From the NCBI GenBank assembly GCA_902760755.1, contig CACWHK010000013.1, positions 1 through 42,427 on the forward strand: 42,427 bases of DNA, read 5' to 3'. A model generated the notes under the pieces. It was not told the DNA's origin. It ran no database searches and was given only the letters and a program-made list of their open reading frames with translations. A program made the position numbers and the translations under genes. How positions within the stretch are numbered: the stretch's first letter is position 1; every line of letters begins with the position of its first letter. The DNA is from an uncultured Lachnospiraceae bacterium (GTDB lineage Bacteria > Bacillota > Clostridia > Lachnospirales > Lachnospiraceae). Shown here one piece after another: positions 25,431 through 33,966 of the stretch.

Positions 25431-26213
25431 CTATCCAAGTGTAACATCCAGGGCCATCATCACGGTAAAGCCTACCGCAAACATGACCACACCGATATTC
25501 GAGTGCTCTCCGGTGGACATCTCCGGGATCAGCTCTTCCACCACCACATACATCATGGCCCCGGCTGCAAAGCTGAGCAGGTACGGCATGGCCGGGACGA
25601 TCAGGCCTGCTGCGATGATCGTCAGAAGTGCACCGACGGGCTCAACCGCTCCGGAAAGCACCCCGTCCAGAAAGGCTTTCCCCTTGCTCCGTCCTGCAGC
25701 ACATAGCGGCATGGATATGATGGCACCCTCCGGGAAATTCTGGATTGCAATTCCGATCGCCAGAGCCAGCGCTCCTCCGGAGGTTATGGTCGAATTCCCG
25801 GAAATAAGTCCTGCATAAACCACACCAACCGCCATCCCCTCCGGGATGTTATGAAGGGTAACGGCAAGCACCATCATGGTGGATTTCCGAAGCTTCGCCT
25901 TCGGCCCCTCCGCCTTCTCCGCATTCATATGAAGGTGGGGGATGACCGAATCCAGAAGCAGGAGGAACAGGATTCCCAGCCAGAAGCCCACAAATGCCGG
26001 AAGAAATCCAAGCCTCCCCATATCCTCCGTCTGATCCATGGCAGGGATCAGAAGACTCCAGATAGAAGCCGCAACCATAACGCCGCTGGCGAATCCGGTC
26101 AGTGCCTTCTGCAGCAACGGGCCAAGCTCCTTCTTCATCAGAAAGACGCCGGCCGCGCCAAGCGCCGTTCCGGCAAACGGGATCATAAGTCCTAAAACCA
26201 CTTCACCTTTCAT
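25431..26213 (-). CDS. ZIP-family divalent metal transporter
   Basis: A 260-residue, eight-helix inner-membrane transporter that imports Zn2+ or other divalent cations. The binuclear metal site is evident: TLHNIPEGMAVGV on TM4 and AIQNFPEGAIISMPL on TM5, with a short loop holding HLHMNAEKAEGPK between TM3 and TM4. GAGGAGGAAAGAGG precedes the ATG. A near-consensus promoter and a GTTAG-N6-CTAAC site over the start point imply metal-dependent repression (inference). It is closest to the ZupT/GufA subgroup. Confidence 0.92.
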   Translation of the reverse strand: MKGEVVLGLMIPFAGTALGAAGVFLMKKELGPLLQKALTGFASGVMVAASIWSLLIPAMDQTEDMGRLGFLPAFVGFWLGILFLLLLDSVIPHLHMNAEKAEGPKAKLRKSTMMVLAVTLHNIPEGMAVGVVYAGLISGNSTITSGGALALAIGIAIQNFPEGAIISMPLCAAGRSKGKAFLDGVLSGAVEPVGALLTIIAAGLIVPAMPYLLSFAAGAMMYVVVEELIPEMSTGEHSNIGVVMFAVGFTVMMALDVTLG

Positions 26214-26248
26214 CCTCTTTCCTCCTCGGGAAGCTTCGCCCCATCGAA

Positions 26249-26264
26249 GTTAGCCTTGCCTAAC
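26249..26264. promoter_or_regulatory. Operator-like site at ZIP promoter (GTTAG-N6-CTAAC)
   Basis: GTTAGCCTTGCCTAAC has the same half-sites and 6-nt spacing as the palindrome at 25331-25348. It lies 7 nt downstream of the ZIP -10, covering the expected start point, where a repressor would block transcription. Confidence 0.55.
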
Positions 26265-26271
26265 CGCATTT

Positions 26272-26300
26272 AATATACATCAACTTACGGGCATGGTCAA
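26272..26300 (-). promoter_or_regulatory. ZIP transporter promoter
   Basis: Minus-strand TTGACC (26295-26300), a 17-nt spacer and TATATT (26272-26277): one of the best promoters in the window. Confidence 0.7.
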
Positions 26301-26348
26301 GTGGTATTTACGTATTCCCCTATGCTCCGTGTGCAACACCCCCACCTT

Positions 26349-26405
26349 GTTCCGTATCAGGCAAAACGGAACAGGGACATCAACACCCTTCGAGATTGAC
26401 GCCCC
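26349..26405 (-). other. Two hairpins after the argD-like gene
   Basis: In the minus-strand RNA, GGGGCGTCAA (26396-26405) pairs with TTGATGTCCC (26374-26383) through two G-U wobbles. Next, GTTCCGT (26366-26372) pairs perfectly with ACGGAAC (26349-26355). No U-tract follows. The first hairpin shares the GGGCGTC arm of the leader hairpins at 28662, 37049 and 40847. Possible terminator or processing element. Confidence 0.45.
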
Positions 26406-26428
26406 TTTCGTTCCTTTGCGTATTCAGT

Positions 26429-27643
26429 TTATTTCACTGCCCGGATTGCTTCCGCAAAGATATCAACTGCCCGATCACAGTCTTCCTTTGTGATGATCAG
26501 CGGAGGCACGATACGGATCACCGAATTACCGATAGCCGTGGTGAGCAGCTTTCGATCAAAGCATGCATGCTTGATCTCCACACTGTCGTAGCCCTCCTCG
26601 AACTCTATACCGATCATCAGGCCCATACCACGAACCTCTTCCACATGCGGCAGCTTTCGAAGCTTTTCCATGAGATACTCTCCGGTCTCCTTAGCTTTCG
26701 CAGCCAGATTCTTCTCAAGCATCTCCGAGATGGCGGCATATGCCGCTGCACAGCTGACGGGATGTCCGCCGAAGGTGGAGCCGTGTGATCCCGCAGAGAA
26801 TGCCTTTGCTACTTCATCCGTGGCACAGATGGCTCCGATGGGAAGTCCGCCGCCCATGGCCTTCGCCATGGATACGATGTCCGGCTTAATCCCGTAGTTC
26901 ATGTAGCACATGGTTGCACCCGTCCGGCACCATCCGGTCTGAACCTCATCGATGAGAAGCAGAAGTCCGTGTTCATCCGCATAATCCCTAAGTGCCTTCA
27001 CGAATTCCGGTGTTGCCGGATTCACACCGCCTTCGCCCTGAACCAGCTCGATCATAAATGCGATGGTATTCTCATCTGCCTTAGATATAAAGTCTTCCGC
27101 ATTGTTAAACTCCGCATATTCAAATCCCGGTGTGATATCTCCCAGGTTGATCTGGATCGCAGTATCCGGCTGTCCTGTTGCGGACAGAGCGCCGAAGGTT
27201 CTCCCGTGGAAAGACTTTTTAGCAGAAATGATCTTATACCGACCCGGACCATACTTCTCAACGCCATACTTTCTGGCCATCTTGATCATGGCTTCATTTG
27301 CCTCGGAGCCGGAATTCTGATAGAAGATCTTATCCAGTCCGATCGTATTGCAGATCAGCTCAGCCAGCATCACCTGGGGAACCGTGTACGGATAGTTAAA
27401 TGTCTGCATCACGGTCGCACACTGTTCCTGTGCAGCCTTCACAACTCTCTCATTGCAGTTACCCACACTGTTCACGGCGATTCCCGCATAGAAATCCAGA
27501 TACGGGGTGCCCTGTTCATCATACAGGAACTGATTCTTTCCGTAATCGGCAATAAAATCGTAACGTTCATAGGTCTCAATGATATATCTCTTTGATTTAG
27601 CCTTCAGTTCTTCCGCTGTGAGGCCGGTATCTTCCAATCTCAT
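26429..27643 (-). CDS. Class III aminotransferase, acetylornithine/ornithine-type
   Basis: A 404-residue PLP enzyme, fold type I. Visible features are the phosphate-binding NSGSEANEAMIKMARKY, KKSFHGRTFGAL, the PLP-ring Asp in LLIDEVQTGWCRTG, the Schiff-base Lys in SMAKAMGGGLPIGA, and HGSTFGGHPVSCAAA. The pattern matches ArgD/RocD-type enzymes that transfer an omega-amino group to 2-oxoglutarate. No arginine-biosynthesis genes are adjacent. It lies 39 nt behind the amino-acid binding lipoprotein, so it probably acts on an imported amino compound. GGGAGG precedes the ATG. Exact substrate not determinable from sequence. Confidence 0.88.
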   Translation of the reverse strand: MRLEDTGLTAEELKAKSKRYIIETYERYDFIADYGKNQFLYDEQGTPYLDFYAGIAVNSVGNCNERVVKAAQEQCATVMQTFNYPYTVPQVMLAELICNTIGLDKIFYQNSGSEANEAMIKMARKYGVEKYGPGRYKIISAKKSFHGRTFGALSATGQPDTAIQINLGDITPGFEYAEFNNAEDFISKADENTIAFMIELVQGEGGVNPATPEFVKALRDYADEHGLLLLIDEVQTGWCRTGATMCYMNYGIKPDIVSMAKAMGGGLPIGAICATDEVAKAFSAGSHGSTFGGHPVSCAAAYAAISEMLEKNLAAKAKETGEYLMEKLRKLPHVEEVRGMGLMIGIEFEEGYDSVEIKHACFDRKLLTTAIGNSVIRIVPPLIITKEDCDRAVDIFAEAIRAVK

Positions 27644-27682
27644 AACTTAAGTCCTCCCGTCATTTATGCAAAGTCTCTTCGA

Positions 27683-28630
27683 TCAGTTCGATGACGGCTG
27701 TAGCTTCAGCATTTCATCCATCATCGGGTCAAACTTATCGGAACGATGATCCTTGGTCCAACCGATCCGGTCCATGGCACCCTGTACAGTGTCACGAAGC
27801 GGACTGCCCTCTGAGAAGCAGATACAGCAATCGTTTGTGGAACCCTCCGGAGCCACAAAATCATCGGACGGATCCAGGGTCAGCATCTTCAGTCCCGTCA
27901 TGGAAGCAAGTGCGGACTTGGTGGTTGTAACATCAAGAATTACCATATCTGCCGATTTGTTCTGTACTGCCATAAAGCACTCTGCGGATGTCTCATAATC
28001 CGTAGCTGCCACACCGGACGGAACCTCATCCTTGTAAGGAACGTAATTGGTACCCAGCTGGGTACAGATGGTGGGGTTCTTTCCTTCAAAATCGGAAAGC
28101 TTTGTTACGGAAGCCAGCGGGCTGTCTTCCCGGACGGTTGCCACGATGGTTCTGCAATAATACGGGGATGTAAAGTCATAGCTGATATCCCGTTCCTCAC
28201 TGTAGCAGAAACCGCTCATGATACAGTCATAGGTTCCGTCCTGCATGCCCATGAAGATCGCACTCCAGTCACTCTTATAGATCTCCAGCTCCCATCCAAG
28301 CTCATCCGCGATCATCTGTGCAAGCTTTACATCATATCCATATGCGTAGCCGTCGGCATTCTTGATCTTCACGGCCTTATCACCATTTGCCACAGTCTCT
28401 TCTTCCTGTGTCCAGTTATACGGTGCATAGGCACACTCGATACCTACCTTCAGCACCTTCTTTTCACCCGCAGCCCCTTCTGTGGTTGCACCTGCAGTGG
28501 TGCTCTGAGCCTCCGTCCCTGCCGCTCCTGCGGTGGATCCGGAATCCTTTCCGCAACCTGCAAACATGGTTGTCATCATCATAGCTGCTACAAATCCTGC
28601 TGCCATTTTCTTTCTTAAGGTCTTCTTCAT
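27683..28630 (-). CDS. Amino-acid ABC transporter substrate-binding lipoprotein (family 3)
   Basis: A 315-residue exported lipoprotein. Basic N-terminus, hydrophobic core and lipobox MFAGC (Cys near residue 26), then a Ser/Thr/Gly/Ala-rich tether. The binding domain shows LKVGIECAYAPYNW, YGYDVKLAQMIADELGWELE, DWSAIFMGMQDGTYDCIMSG, ISYDFTSPYY and TQLGT, the SBP_bac_3 signatures for polar amino acids. The start is the ATG at 28630, which has GGGAGAG eight bases upstream; the GTG at 28639 overlaps that site. It presumably serves the permease/ATPase pair at 35455-37001, 7 kb away on the same strand, with the catabolic genes between them. Confidence 0.92.
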   Translation of the reverse strand: MKKTLRKKMAAGFVAAMMMTTMFAGCGKDSGSTAGAAGTEAQSTTAGATTEGAAGEKKVLKVGIECAYAPYNWTQEEETVANGDKAVKIKNADGYAYGYDVKLAQMIADELGWELEIYKSDWSAIFMGMQDGTYDCIMSGFCYSEERDISYDFTSPYYCRTIVATVREDSPLASVTKLSDFEGKNPTICTQLGTNYVPYKDEVPSGVAATDYETSAECFMAVQNKSADMVILDVTTTKSALASMTGLKMLTLDPSDDFVAPEGSTNDCCICFSEGSPLRDTVQGAMDRIGWTKDHRSDKFDPMMDEMLKLQPSSN

Positions 28631-28661
28631 AACGGTCACTCTCCCTTCGTTTTAATGTGAA

Positions 28662-28695
28662 CAAGGGCGCCTGCCAATTTTGACAGACGCCCTTG
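28662..28695 (-). promoter_or_regulatory. Leader hairpin before binding-protein gene
   Basis: Minus-strand CAAGGGCGTCTG (28684-28695) pairs with CAGGCGCCCTTG (28662-28673), a 12-bp stem with one U-G. It ends 31 nt before the lipoprotein start and lacks a U-tract. The 5' arm GGGCAAGGGCGTCTG matches the hairpin at 37049-37080 nearly base for base. Confidence 0.55.
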
Positions 28696-28775
28696 CCCGA
28701 ATGTGCTGTTTTTTTAGTGAAGTACCTGTTACATGTTGCATCTTACCCCATCTCTCATGGAAATGATTGTATAAA

Positions 28776-29561
28776 TTACACCTGATTCCCCATAACATTT
28801 GTTTCCGGCAGAAGATTCCCGCCGTCGATCACCTGCTCTGTCCCCGTAATATACCCTGCCTCCCTGCTCGCCAGGAAGTACGCCAGGTGTCCTATCTCTT
28901 CCGGACGGCCGAGCCGCTTCATCGGAACTCCCTCTGCGATTCCCTGCAGAACGGCTTCCGGATCCTCCGGATTCGTGGTCGCAGCACTCCTTCGAACATT
29001 GGGTGTCAGAATAAATCCCGGGCAGATCGCATTGACCGTGATCCCTGCGTCCGCATACTCTCTGGCCAGTGCTTTTGTAAGCCCGATCAGGCCGGCCTTC
29101 GTCATGGCATAGGCGCTGTAGCCCTTATCACAGACGAATGGCCCTGTCACGGAAGAGATTATGATCACGCGACCGAAGCCCTGACTGAGCATTTCGGGGA
29201 TCACCGCCTGCGTCATGTTCCATGTTCCGCATAGATTCACCCGAATATGAAAATCCCTCTGCTCCTCCGTTGTTTCGGTAAAGGGCGCAATCCTGGCCAC
29301 TCCCGCATTATTGACGAGCACATCTATCTTCCCATACTCACTGATGATCTTCCGTATCACCTGATCCACCATGTCCGGATCCGTGATATCACAGAGCATT
29401 CCTTCCGCGGAACACCCTTGTTCCACCAGCTTCTTTGCAGAGTCAAAGACTCCCCTGTCCCTATCCAGCATCAGCACCATATCCCTATGCTCCGCAAATA
29501 CGGAAGCGATCCCATAGCCGTTTCCCATGGCTGCTCCGGTTACGATCACAATTCGTTTCAT
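28776..29561 (-). CDS. Short-chain dehydrogenase/reductase
   Basis: A 261-residue classical SDR. The Rossmann motif is VTGAAMGNGYGIA, with Asp-Arg at the end of strand 2 (LMLDRDRG) suggesting NAD(H) preference. NNAG, the catalytic Ser in IIISSVTG, and Tyr-x3-Lys in YSAYAMTKAG are present. The C-terminal IDGG strand is also typical. It oxidises or reduces a hydroxyl/keto group of an unidentified metabolite. It is the last gene of the block beginning at the ABC permease, 43 nt after the AEC transporter, and precedes the leader of the binding-protein gene. Confidence 0.9.
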   Translation of the reverse strand: MKRIVIVTGAAMGNGYGIASVFAEHRDMVLMLDRDRGVFDSAKKLVEQGCSAEGMLCDITDPDMVDQVIRKIISEYGKIDVLVNNAGVARIAPFTETTEEQRDFHIRVNLCGTWNMTQAVIPEMLSQGFGRVIIISSVTGPFVCDKGYSAYAMTKAGLIGLTKALAREYADAGITVNAICPGFILTPNVRRSAATTNPEDPEAVLQGIAEGVPMKRLGRPEEIGHLAYFLASREAGYITGTEQVIDGGNLLPETNVMGNQV

Positions 29562-29604
29562 ATGTACATCTCTCCTCTTCTATAAATTTACAATCTACAG
29601 CCGG

Positions 29605-30510
29605 TTAATAACCCAGAACCAGTGCCAGCAGCGGTATGGAAAACAGCGACACCACCGTCGTAAGCGCCACTCCCTTCGTTGCCGTTTCAAAATCCTCCCT
29701 GGTACCGTACTGTGCAGCCATCATGGTATTCATACTGGCTGCAGGCGCTGCGATCATAATAAAGCATACACCGATAAATGTTTTATCCGTCAGGATGGAA
29801 GACAGGATCAGCATTCCCGCTGCCGGAAGAAGGAACATTTTTAACACGGTGAACAGAAGTAGTCTTCTGTCCTTCACAAATCCCGTACGAAGGATTCCCG
29901 GTATGGAGGCTCCGATGATCATCATGCTGAGGGGTGCCGTAATATCGCTCAGCATTCGTGTCGTATCGATGATCACATCCGGAAACCGGATCTTAGTGAA
30001 ATAAAGGGCCACCGCCAGCACACTGACGATGGTTCCGATATTCAGGGTTTTCTTCCATGCCCCCTGCTTCTTCGTCCCGCTGAGACGTAGCACCCCGTAG
30101 GTGTAAATGAGCAGGTTAAACGGAATCTCAAAGAGTGTCACGTAGATCAGGGCATTCTCCCCGTACATCGCCCGGACCAGCGGCATACCCATGAAACCGA
30201 TATTGGAGAATACCAGCATCAGACTGTACACCTTCTCATGATTCCCGAAAACCCGGTCAAACAGAAGGCCCATCAGCAGGAAGAAAGCAAAAACCCCCAC
30301 CGCTACCAGTCCGTAGAACCCGAAGGTGCGAAGGGGGATTTTTTCCGTTCCTGCAATGCTTCCGTACAGGATCAGCGCAGGATTTGCAATATCAACTACG
30401 ATGGCTGAGAAGTTCCGAATGTTGTCCTCCGTGATATAGTTTCTTTTTCTGGCGATCATTCCCATCAGCATCATGAGGAAGAATACCGCCATCTGTTTTG
30501 CAAGTGTCAT
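29605..30510 (-). CDS. AEC-family transporter
   Basis: A 301-residue integral membrane protein of the auxin efflux carrier/AEC superfamily, about ten helices in two inverted halves. Typical features are the first helix with MLMGMIARKRNYI, a broken helix NPALILYGSIAG, VFSNIGFMGMPLVRAMYG, and MIIGASIPG in the second half. Bacterial members carry malate and other organic acids or amino acids. The start overlaps the upstream kinase gene by 4 nt (ATGA) and has AGAGGAGG. Within the cluster it may export a carboxylate product or supply a substrate (inference). Confidence 0.9.
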   Translation of the reverse strand: MTLAKQMAVFFLMMLMGMIARKRNYITEDNIRNFSAIVVDIANPALILYGSIAGTEKIPLRTFGFYGLVAVGVFAFFLLMGLLFDRVFGNHEKVYSLMLVFSNIGFMGMPLVRAMYGENALIYVTLFEIPFNLLIYTYGVLRLSGTKKQGAWKKTLNIGTIVSVLAVALYFTKIRFPDVIIDTTRMLSDITAPLSMMIIGASIPGILRTGFVKDRRLLLFTVLKMFLLPAAGMLILSSILTDKTFIGVCFIMIAAPAASMNTMMAAQYGTREDFETATKGVALTTVVSLFSIPLLALVLGY

Positions 30511-31493
30511 AAGACCTCCTCTGCCATACGAACCGTTATGCTCTTATACTCCGCCGGGACAGTCCTTACCGTATCACTCTCCTGATGCGAACCGATCCAG
30601 GCAAGACGCATCATCCGTCGGAGCAAAATGAAGACCGGAAGTGCTCTAAGCTCCTCCCGAGAGAGCTGTCGGTACTCCATATAGCCGGATACCCAGGCCT
30701 GTGAAAGCTCCTCCAGATCCTCTGAGCAGGTACAAAGCGTACATCCGAGATCATACAGATAAAACCCGTACCCGCAGTCATCGAAATCGATCAGCTGGTT
30801 TCCTGTTTCATCATGAATGATATTATAAAAATGCAGGTCCCCGTGGATCATCCCGTAATGCTCCGGCGTCCTTCCATACTGATCCAGCCAGTTTCGGATC
30901 CGTCCTTCTGCAGCCTCCAGGATTCTTCGGTCTTTCTCTGTCAGATCCGGATAATCTCTCCAGTTTCCCCAGATCCCGTTACGCTCAAACAGATTCTCCC
31001 CGTCCCAGGCCGGCCGGTCCAGACGCCCCCGATATTCCCGGCGTTCCGCCTGCAGATGCAGCCGGGCCGTGATCCCTCCGATATCCCGGATCTCCCGCAG
31101 CATATCCTCCCTGCTCAGATTTCCGAAGGTCGTTCCCTCAAGAAAGCTTACCACGGAGCAACGGTACTCTTCCCCGCTTTCTCCCGTAAAATGCTGAAGC
31201 AGTTCTCCGTTCCTGCCCGGAATCACCTCCGGAAGCCGAAGATCCGTTTCCTCCTTCAGCTCCGCCATCCACTGAAGCTCCGCCTGCAGTTCCCCGTCCG
31301 TATGATACCTCGGCCGATGTACACGGAGGATCAGGGACTGCCCCTCACGAAGATCCAGCCGATAGATATAATTCTCCGACAGCTTCAACCGCCGGAGCCC
31401 TGCTTCTCCTCCAAAGGAATACAACCCCGGAAGGATCCTGGTAAGACGCGTCCGAAGGGATTCCTCGGAATCCAAAAACCTGTTATCCGGCAT
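30507..31493 (-). CDS. APH-fold small-molecule kinase
   Basis: A 328-residue aminoglycoside-phosphotransferase-fold protein. The N-lobe has ENYIYRLDL and the ATP-site Lys replaced by Arg in LILRVHRP. The C-lobe has the Brenner motif MIHGDLHFYNII (catalytic Asp) and the DFG-like LIDFDDCGYG. The family includes choline, ethanolamine, homoserine, fructosamine and hydroxylysine kinases. Placed between a class-III PLP enzyme (14-20 nt gap) and an AEC transporter (overlap), it most likely phosphorylates an amino alcohol or hydroxy-amino acid rather than an antibiotic (inference). The ATG at 31493 is preferred; the ATG at 31499 abuts GGGGAG. Confidence 0.85.
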   Translation of the reverse strand: MPDNRFLDSEESLRTRLTRILPGLYSFGGEAGLRRLKLSENYIYRLDLREGQSLILRVHRPRYHTDGELQAELQWMAELKEETDLRLPEVIPGRNGELLQHFTGESGEEYRCSVVSFLEGTTFGNLSREDMLREIRDIGGITARLHLQAERREYRGRLDRPAWDGENLFERNGIWGNWRDYPDLTEKDRRILEAAEGRIRNWLDQYGRTPEHYGMIHGDLHFYNIIHDETGNQLIDFDDCGYGFYLYDLGCTLCTCSEDLEELSQAWVSGYMEYRQLSREELRALPVFILLRRMMRLAWIGSHQESDTVRTVPAEYKSITVRMAEEVL

Positions 31494-31513
31494 ATACATC
31501 TCCCCTATCTTCC

Positions 31514-32776
31514 CTAACGTCGGGACACCGCATCCGCAAAGGCTTCATCCATTTTAAGAAACAGTTCATCAAGAAATGCATCATCACAGAGCAGTCCCAG
31601 CTTCAGCTGGAGCACGTTGGGACGCAGTCTGGAATTATGCGCCCATACACCATGGTCAAACAACGGCTTTGCAACGCCGCGGGATGCATCCTCGCAGTTG
31701 AACGAAAGCCCCATGATCACGCCTCTTTGCGTATATCCGGTCAGAAAATCACTGTACTTTCCCTTCAACTGATCCACCCGCTCCGTGAGGATTGCAGTAT
31801 TCCTCCGGATCCGGTCCAGGGTCTCCTTCCGGGTTGTGATCTCCAGTACCTTCATGGCCACGGCACAGCCAAGCTCCGAGCCTCCGCAGGTGGAGCCGTG
31901 CATTCTTCCGATATCAAACATCCAGCTTGCCGCCTTTCGGTTCATCACGGTCGCCGCGATCGGATAGACCCCGCCGCCGAAGCCCTTGGCCGTAATGACC
32001 ATATCCGGCACAAATCCCTCATGCTCGAAGCACCACATCTTTCCTGTCCGCATAAGCCCTGTCTGCACTTCGTCGGCAATATACAGGGCTCCGTACTTCT
32101 CACAGAGTTTTTTCACGCCTGCAAGATACCCCGGGTCCGGAATCGGAAAGCCGTAGGTTGCAAGCAGGGACTCGATGATAACGCAGGCCGTATCTTCCTT
32201 CTTCAGTTCTTCTTCCATCGCATCCAGATCATTCAGGGGAACCTGCACAAAGCATCCCTCTTCTCCCTGACACAGGAAGGGGTCCTTGAACATGCTGTCC
32301 CCGGTGGAAACCGAGAGTCCCGTATGCCCGTGATAGCAGCCCCGGATGGAGATGGTCTTCTTCCGCTTCGTCGCATACCTTGCACTCTTGATCGCCACAT
32401 CCACCGCTTCACCGCCACAGGTGGAGAAGCACACATAATCCAGTCCCTCCGGGCAAAGCCCGGTCAGCTGCTCCGAAAGCAATGCCTTTGTGATCCCCGT
32501 AAAATGATGGTTCCCCACATCCAGCTCCCCTGCCGCGGAAACCAACGCCTGCACCACCTCGGGATTCCTGTGTCCCAGATTATAGGTTCCGCCGTTGATA
32601 TGGATATTGAGATATTTCTTTCCGTCCAGATCCCAGAAGCAGTAACCCTCTCTCTTCCCGATCACAAGCGCCATGTCCCGGTCGATCCACTCCTGTGTCT
32701 TCCCGGGATTCCAGTGCGCCAGGCTCAGCTCCAGAACGGACTTTTTCGTAATCTCAGGATGATCAATAAAACTCAT
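31514..32776 (-). CDS. Class III aminotransferase-fold PLP enzyme, possible phospho-lyase
   Basis: A 420-residue fold-type-I PLP enzyme: GYCFWDLDGKKYLNIHING, STCGGEAVDVAIKSARY (phosphate site), GCYHGHTGLSVSTGD, Asp in YIADEVQTGLMRTG, Schiff-base Lys in ITAKGFGGGVYP, HGSTCGGSELGC. These fit the aspartate-aminotransferase-family/AGXT2 group of class III. Members next to APH-fold kinases include ethanolamine-phosphate and phosphohydroxylysine phospho-lyases, which eliminate phosphate and ammonia. That role is inferred from context only; a plain omega-transaminase is the alternative. ATG 32776 overlaps the Fe-ADH stop (AAATGA); the upstream GTG lies in the ribosome site. Confidence 0.87.
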   Translation of the reverse strand: MSFIDHPEITKKSVLELSLAHWNPGKTQEWIDRDMALVIGKREGYCFWDLDGKKYLNIHINGGTYNLGHRNPEVVQALVSAAGELDVGNHHFTGITKALLSEQLTGLCPEGLDYVCFSTCGGEAVDVAIKSARYATKRKKTISIRGCYHGHTGLSVSTGDSMFKDPFLCQGEEGCFVQVPLNDLDAMEEELKKEDTACVIIESLLATYGFPIPDPGYLAGVKKLCEKYGALYIADEVQTGLMRTGKMWCFEHEGFVPDMVITAKGFGGGVYPIAATVMNRKAASWMFDIGRMHGSTCGGSELGCAVAMKVLEITTRKETLDRIRRNTAILTERVDQLKGKYSDFLTGYTQRGVIMGLSFNCEDASRGVAKPLFDHGVWAHNSRLRPNVLQLKLGLLCDDAFLDELFLKMDEAFADAVSRR

Positions 32777-33933
32777 TTCCACCACTCCTCCCTGCCATAG
32801 TAGACAAGTTCAACCATAAGACGCATGTCTTCCTTGGAGATTTCGATGGGATTCACCCTGGTTGCTCCAAGCATCGCATGGTCCGTCAGGGTCTCCAACT
32901 CCCGGATGAAATTCTCTTCCGGAATCCCTGCCTCCTGAAAGGTGTTCGGGATGTCCAGAACCTCACGGATACTCCGGATTTCTTCCACGATGTCCTCGCA
33001 TTTGCATGCATAGGAAAGGGTCCGTAGCTTCCGTTCCACCCGGCTGTCCTGCCGGTTATAATCAAGAACGTACGGCAGGATCACTGCGTTCGTCAATCCG
33101 TGTGCCAGGTTGAAAACCGCTCCAAAGGAATGGGCAATTCCATGCACCATCCCAAGACCAACATTTGCAAATCCCATCCCTGCCATGGCCTGATAATTAT
33201 GCATACTCTGTCTTGTGGCAAGTGTCGGACACTTCACGGATGCAACGAGGTTCTTCATGATCCCCTCGATTGCTCCCTTACAGATCACTTCCGTAAAATC
33301 ATCCAGATTATGATTGGTATATGCTTCGATGGCATGTGTCAGCGCATCCATTCCCGTTTCAGCCGCGATCCGATCCGGCATGGTCATGGCGATCTCCCCG
33401 TCCAGGATTGCAATATCCGGACGGATGCATTCCGTATTGATGGGAACCTTGATCCGTTTTTTCGTATCCGTGATCACGGTTACTCTTGTCACCTCGGACG
33501 CAGTACCGCTGGTGGAGCCGACACAGATCAGCTTGCATTTGCATGCATGGGGGATCGCATCCTCTTTGATTTTTTCTGCAACATTCTGAAATGTAAGCTC
33601 CGGAAATTCATAAAAGAGCAGCATGCACTTGGCCGCATCCATGGCGGAGCCACCTCCGATGGCGATCACAACATCCGGACGCACCTGCCGCATCCGATCC
33701 AGTCCTGCCAGCACCTCTTCCTCGGAGGGATTCTTTCCGATTCCGGAATAAACCTCACACTCACAACCGGTTTCACCCAGGTACTTCAGCGCTGTATCGA
33801 TCACGCCGAACCTTTGCATGGAGCTTCCTCCGGTCACCAGAAATGCTCTGGAAAAGCAAGTCTCCCTTAAATACTCCAGGGATCCCGGGCCTGTTACCAG
33901 CCCGCCATCTCTTGTAAGAACCAGTCGTTTCAT
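32773..33933 (-). CDS. Iron-containing (group III) alcohol dehydrogenase
   Basis: A 386-residue NAD(P)-dependent enzyme that interconverts an aldehyde and an alcohol. Nucleotide-binding GGGSAMDAAK; phosphate loop GSTSGTASEVTR; metal ligands in TGMDALTHAIEAY (Asp, His) and GMVHGIAHSFGAVFNLAHG (His, His), all present. Closest in pattern to the FucO/4-hydroxybutyrate dehydrogenase branch. ATG 33933 follows GGGGGGATTTTTG; the TTG immediately before it is less likely. It is translationally coupled to the class-III PLP enzyme, so it probably reduces the aldehyde that enzyme makes. Confidence 0.92.
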   Translation of the reverse strand: MKRLVLTRDGGLVTGPGSLEYLRETCFSRAFLVTGGSSMQRFGVIDTALKYLGETGCECEVYSGIGKNPSEEEVLAGLDRMRQVRPDVVIAIGGGSAMDAAKCMLLFYEFPELTFQNVAEKIKEDAIPHACKCKLICVGSTSGTASEVTRVTVITDTKKRIKVPINTECIRPDIAILDGEIAMTMPDRIAAETGMDALTHAIEAYTNHNLDDFTEVICKGAIEGIMKNLVASVKCPTLATRQSMHNYQAMAGMGFANVGLGMVHGIAHSFGAVFNLAHGLTNAVILPYVLDYNRQDSRVERKLRTLSYACKCEDIVEEIRSIREVLDIPNTFQEAGIPEENFIRELETLTDHAMLGATRVNPIEISKEDMRLMVELVYYGREEWWK

Positions 33934-33966
33934 CAAAAATCCCCCCCATTCTTCCCAATCTGATCG

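Noticed and set aside
30507-31493. Aminoglycoside resistance gene
   Set aside because: Only the general APH fold is shared; gene context is metabolic.
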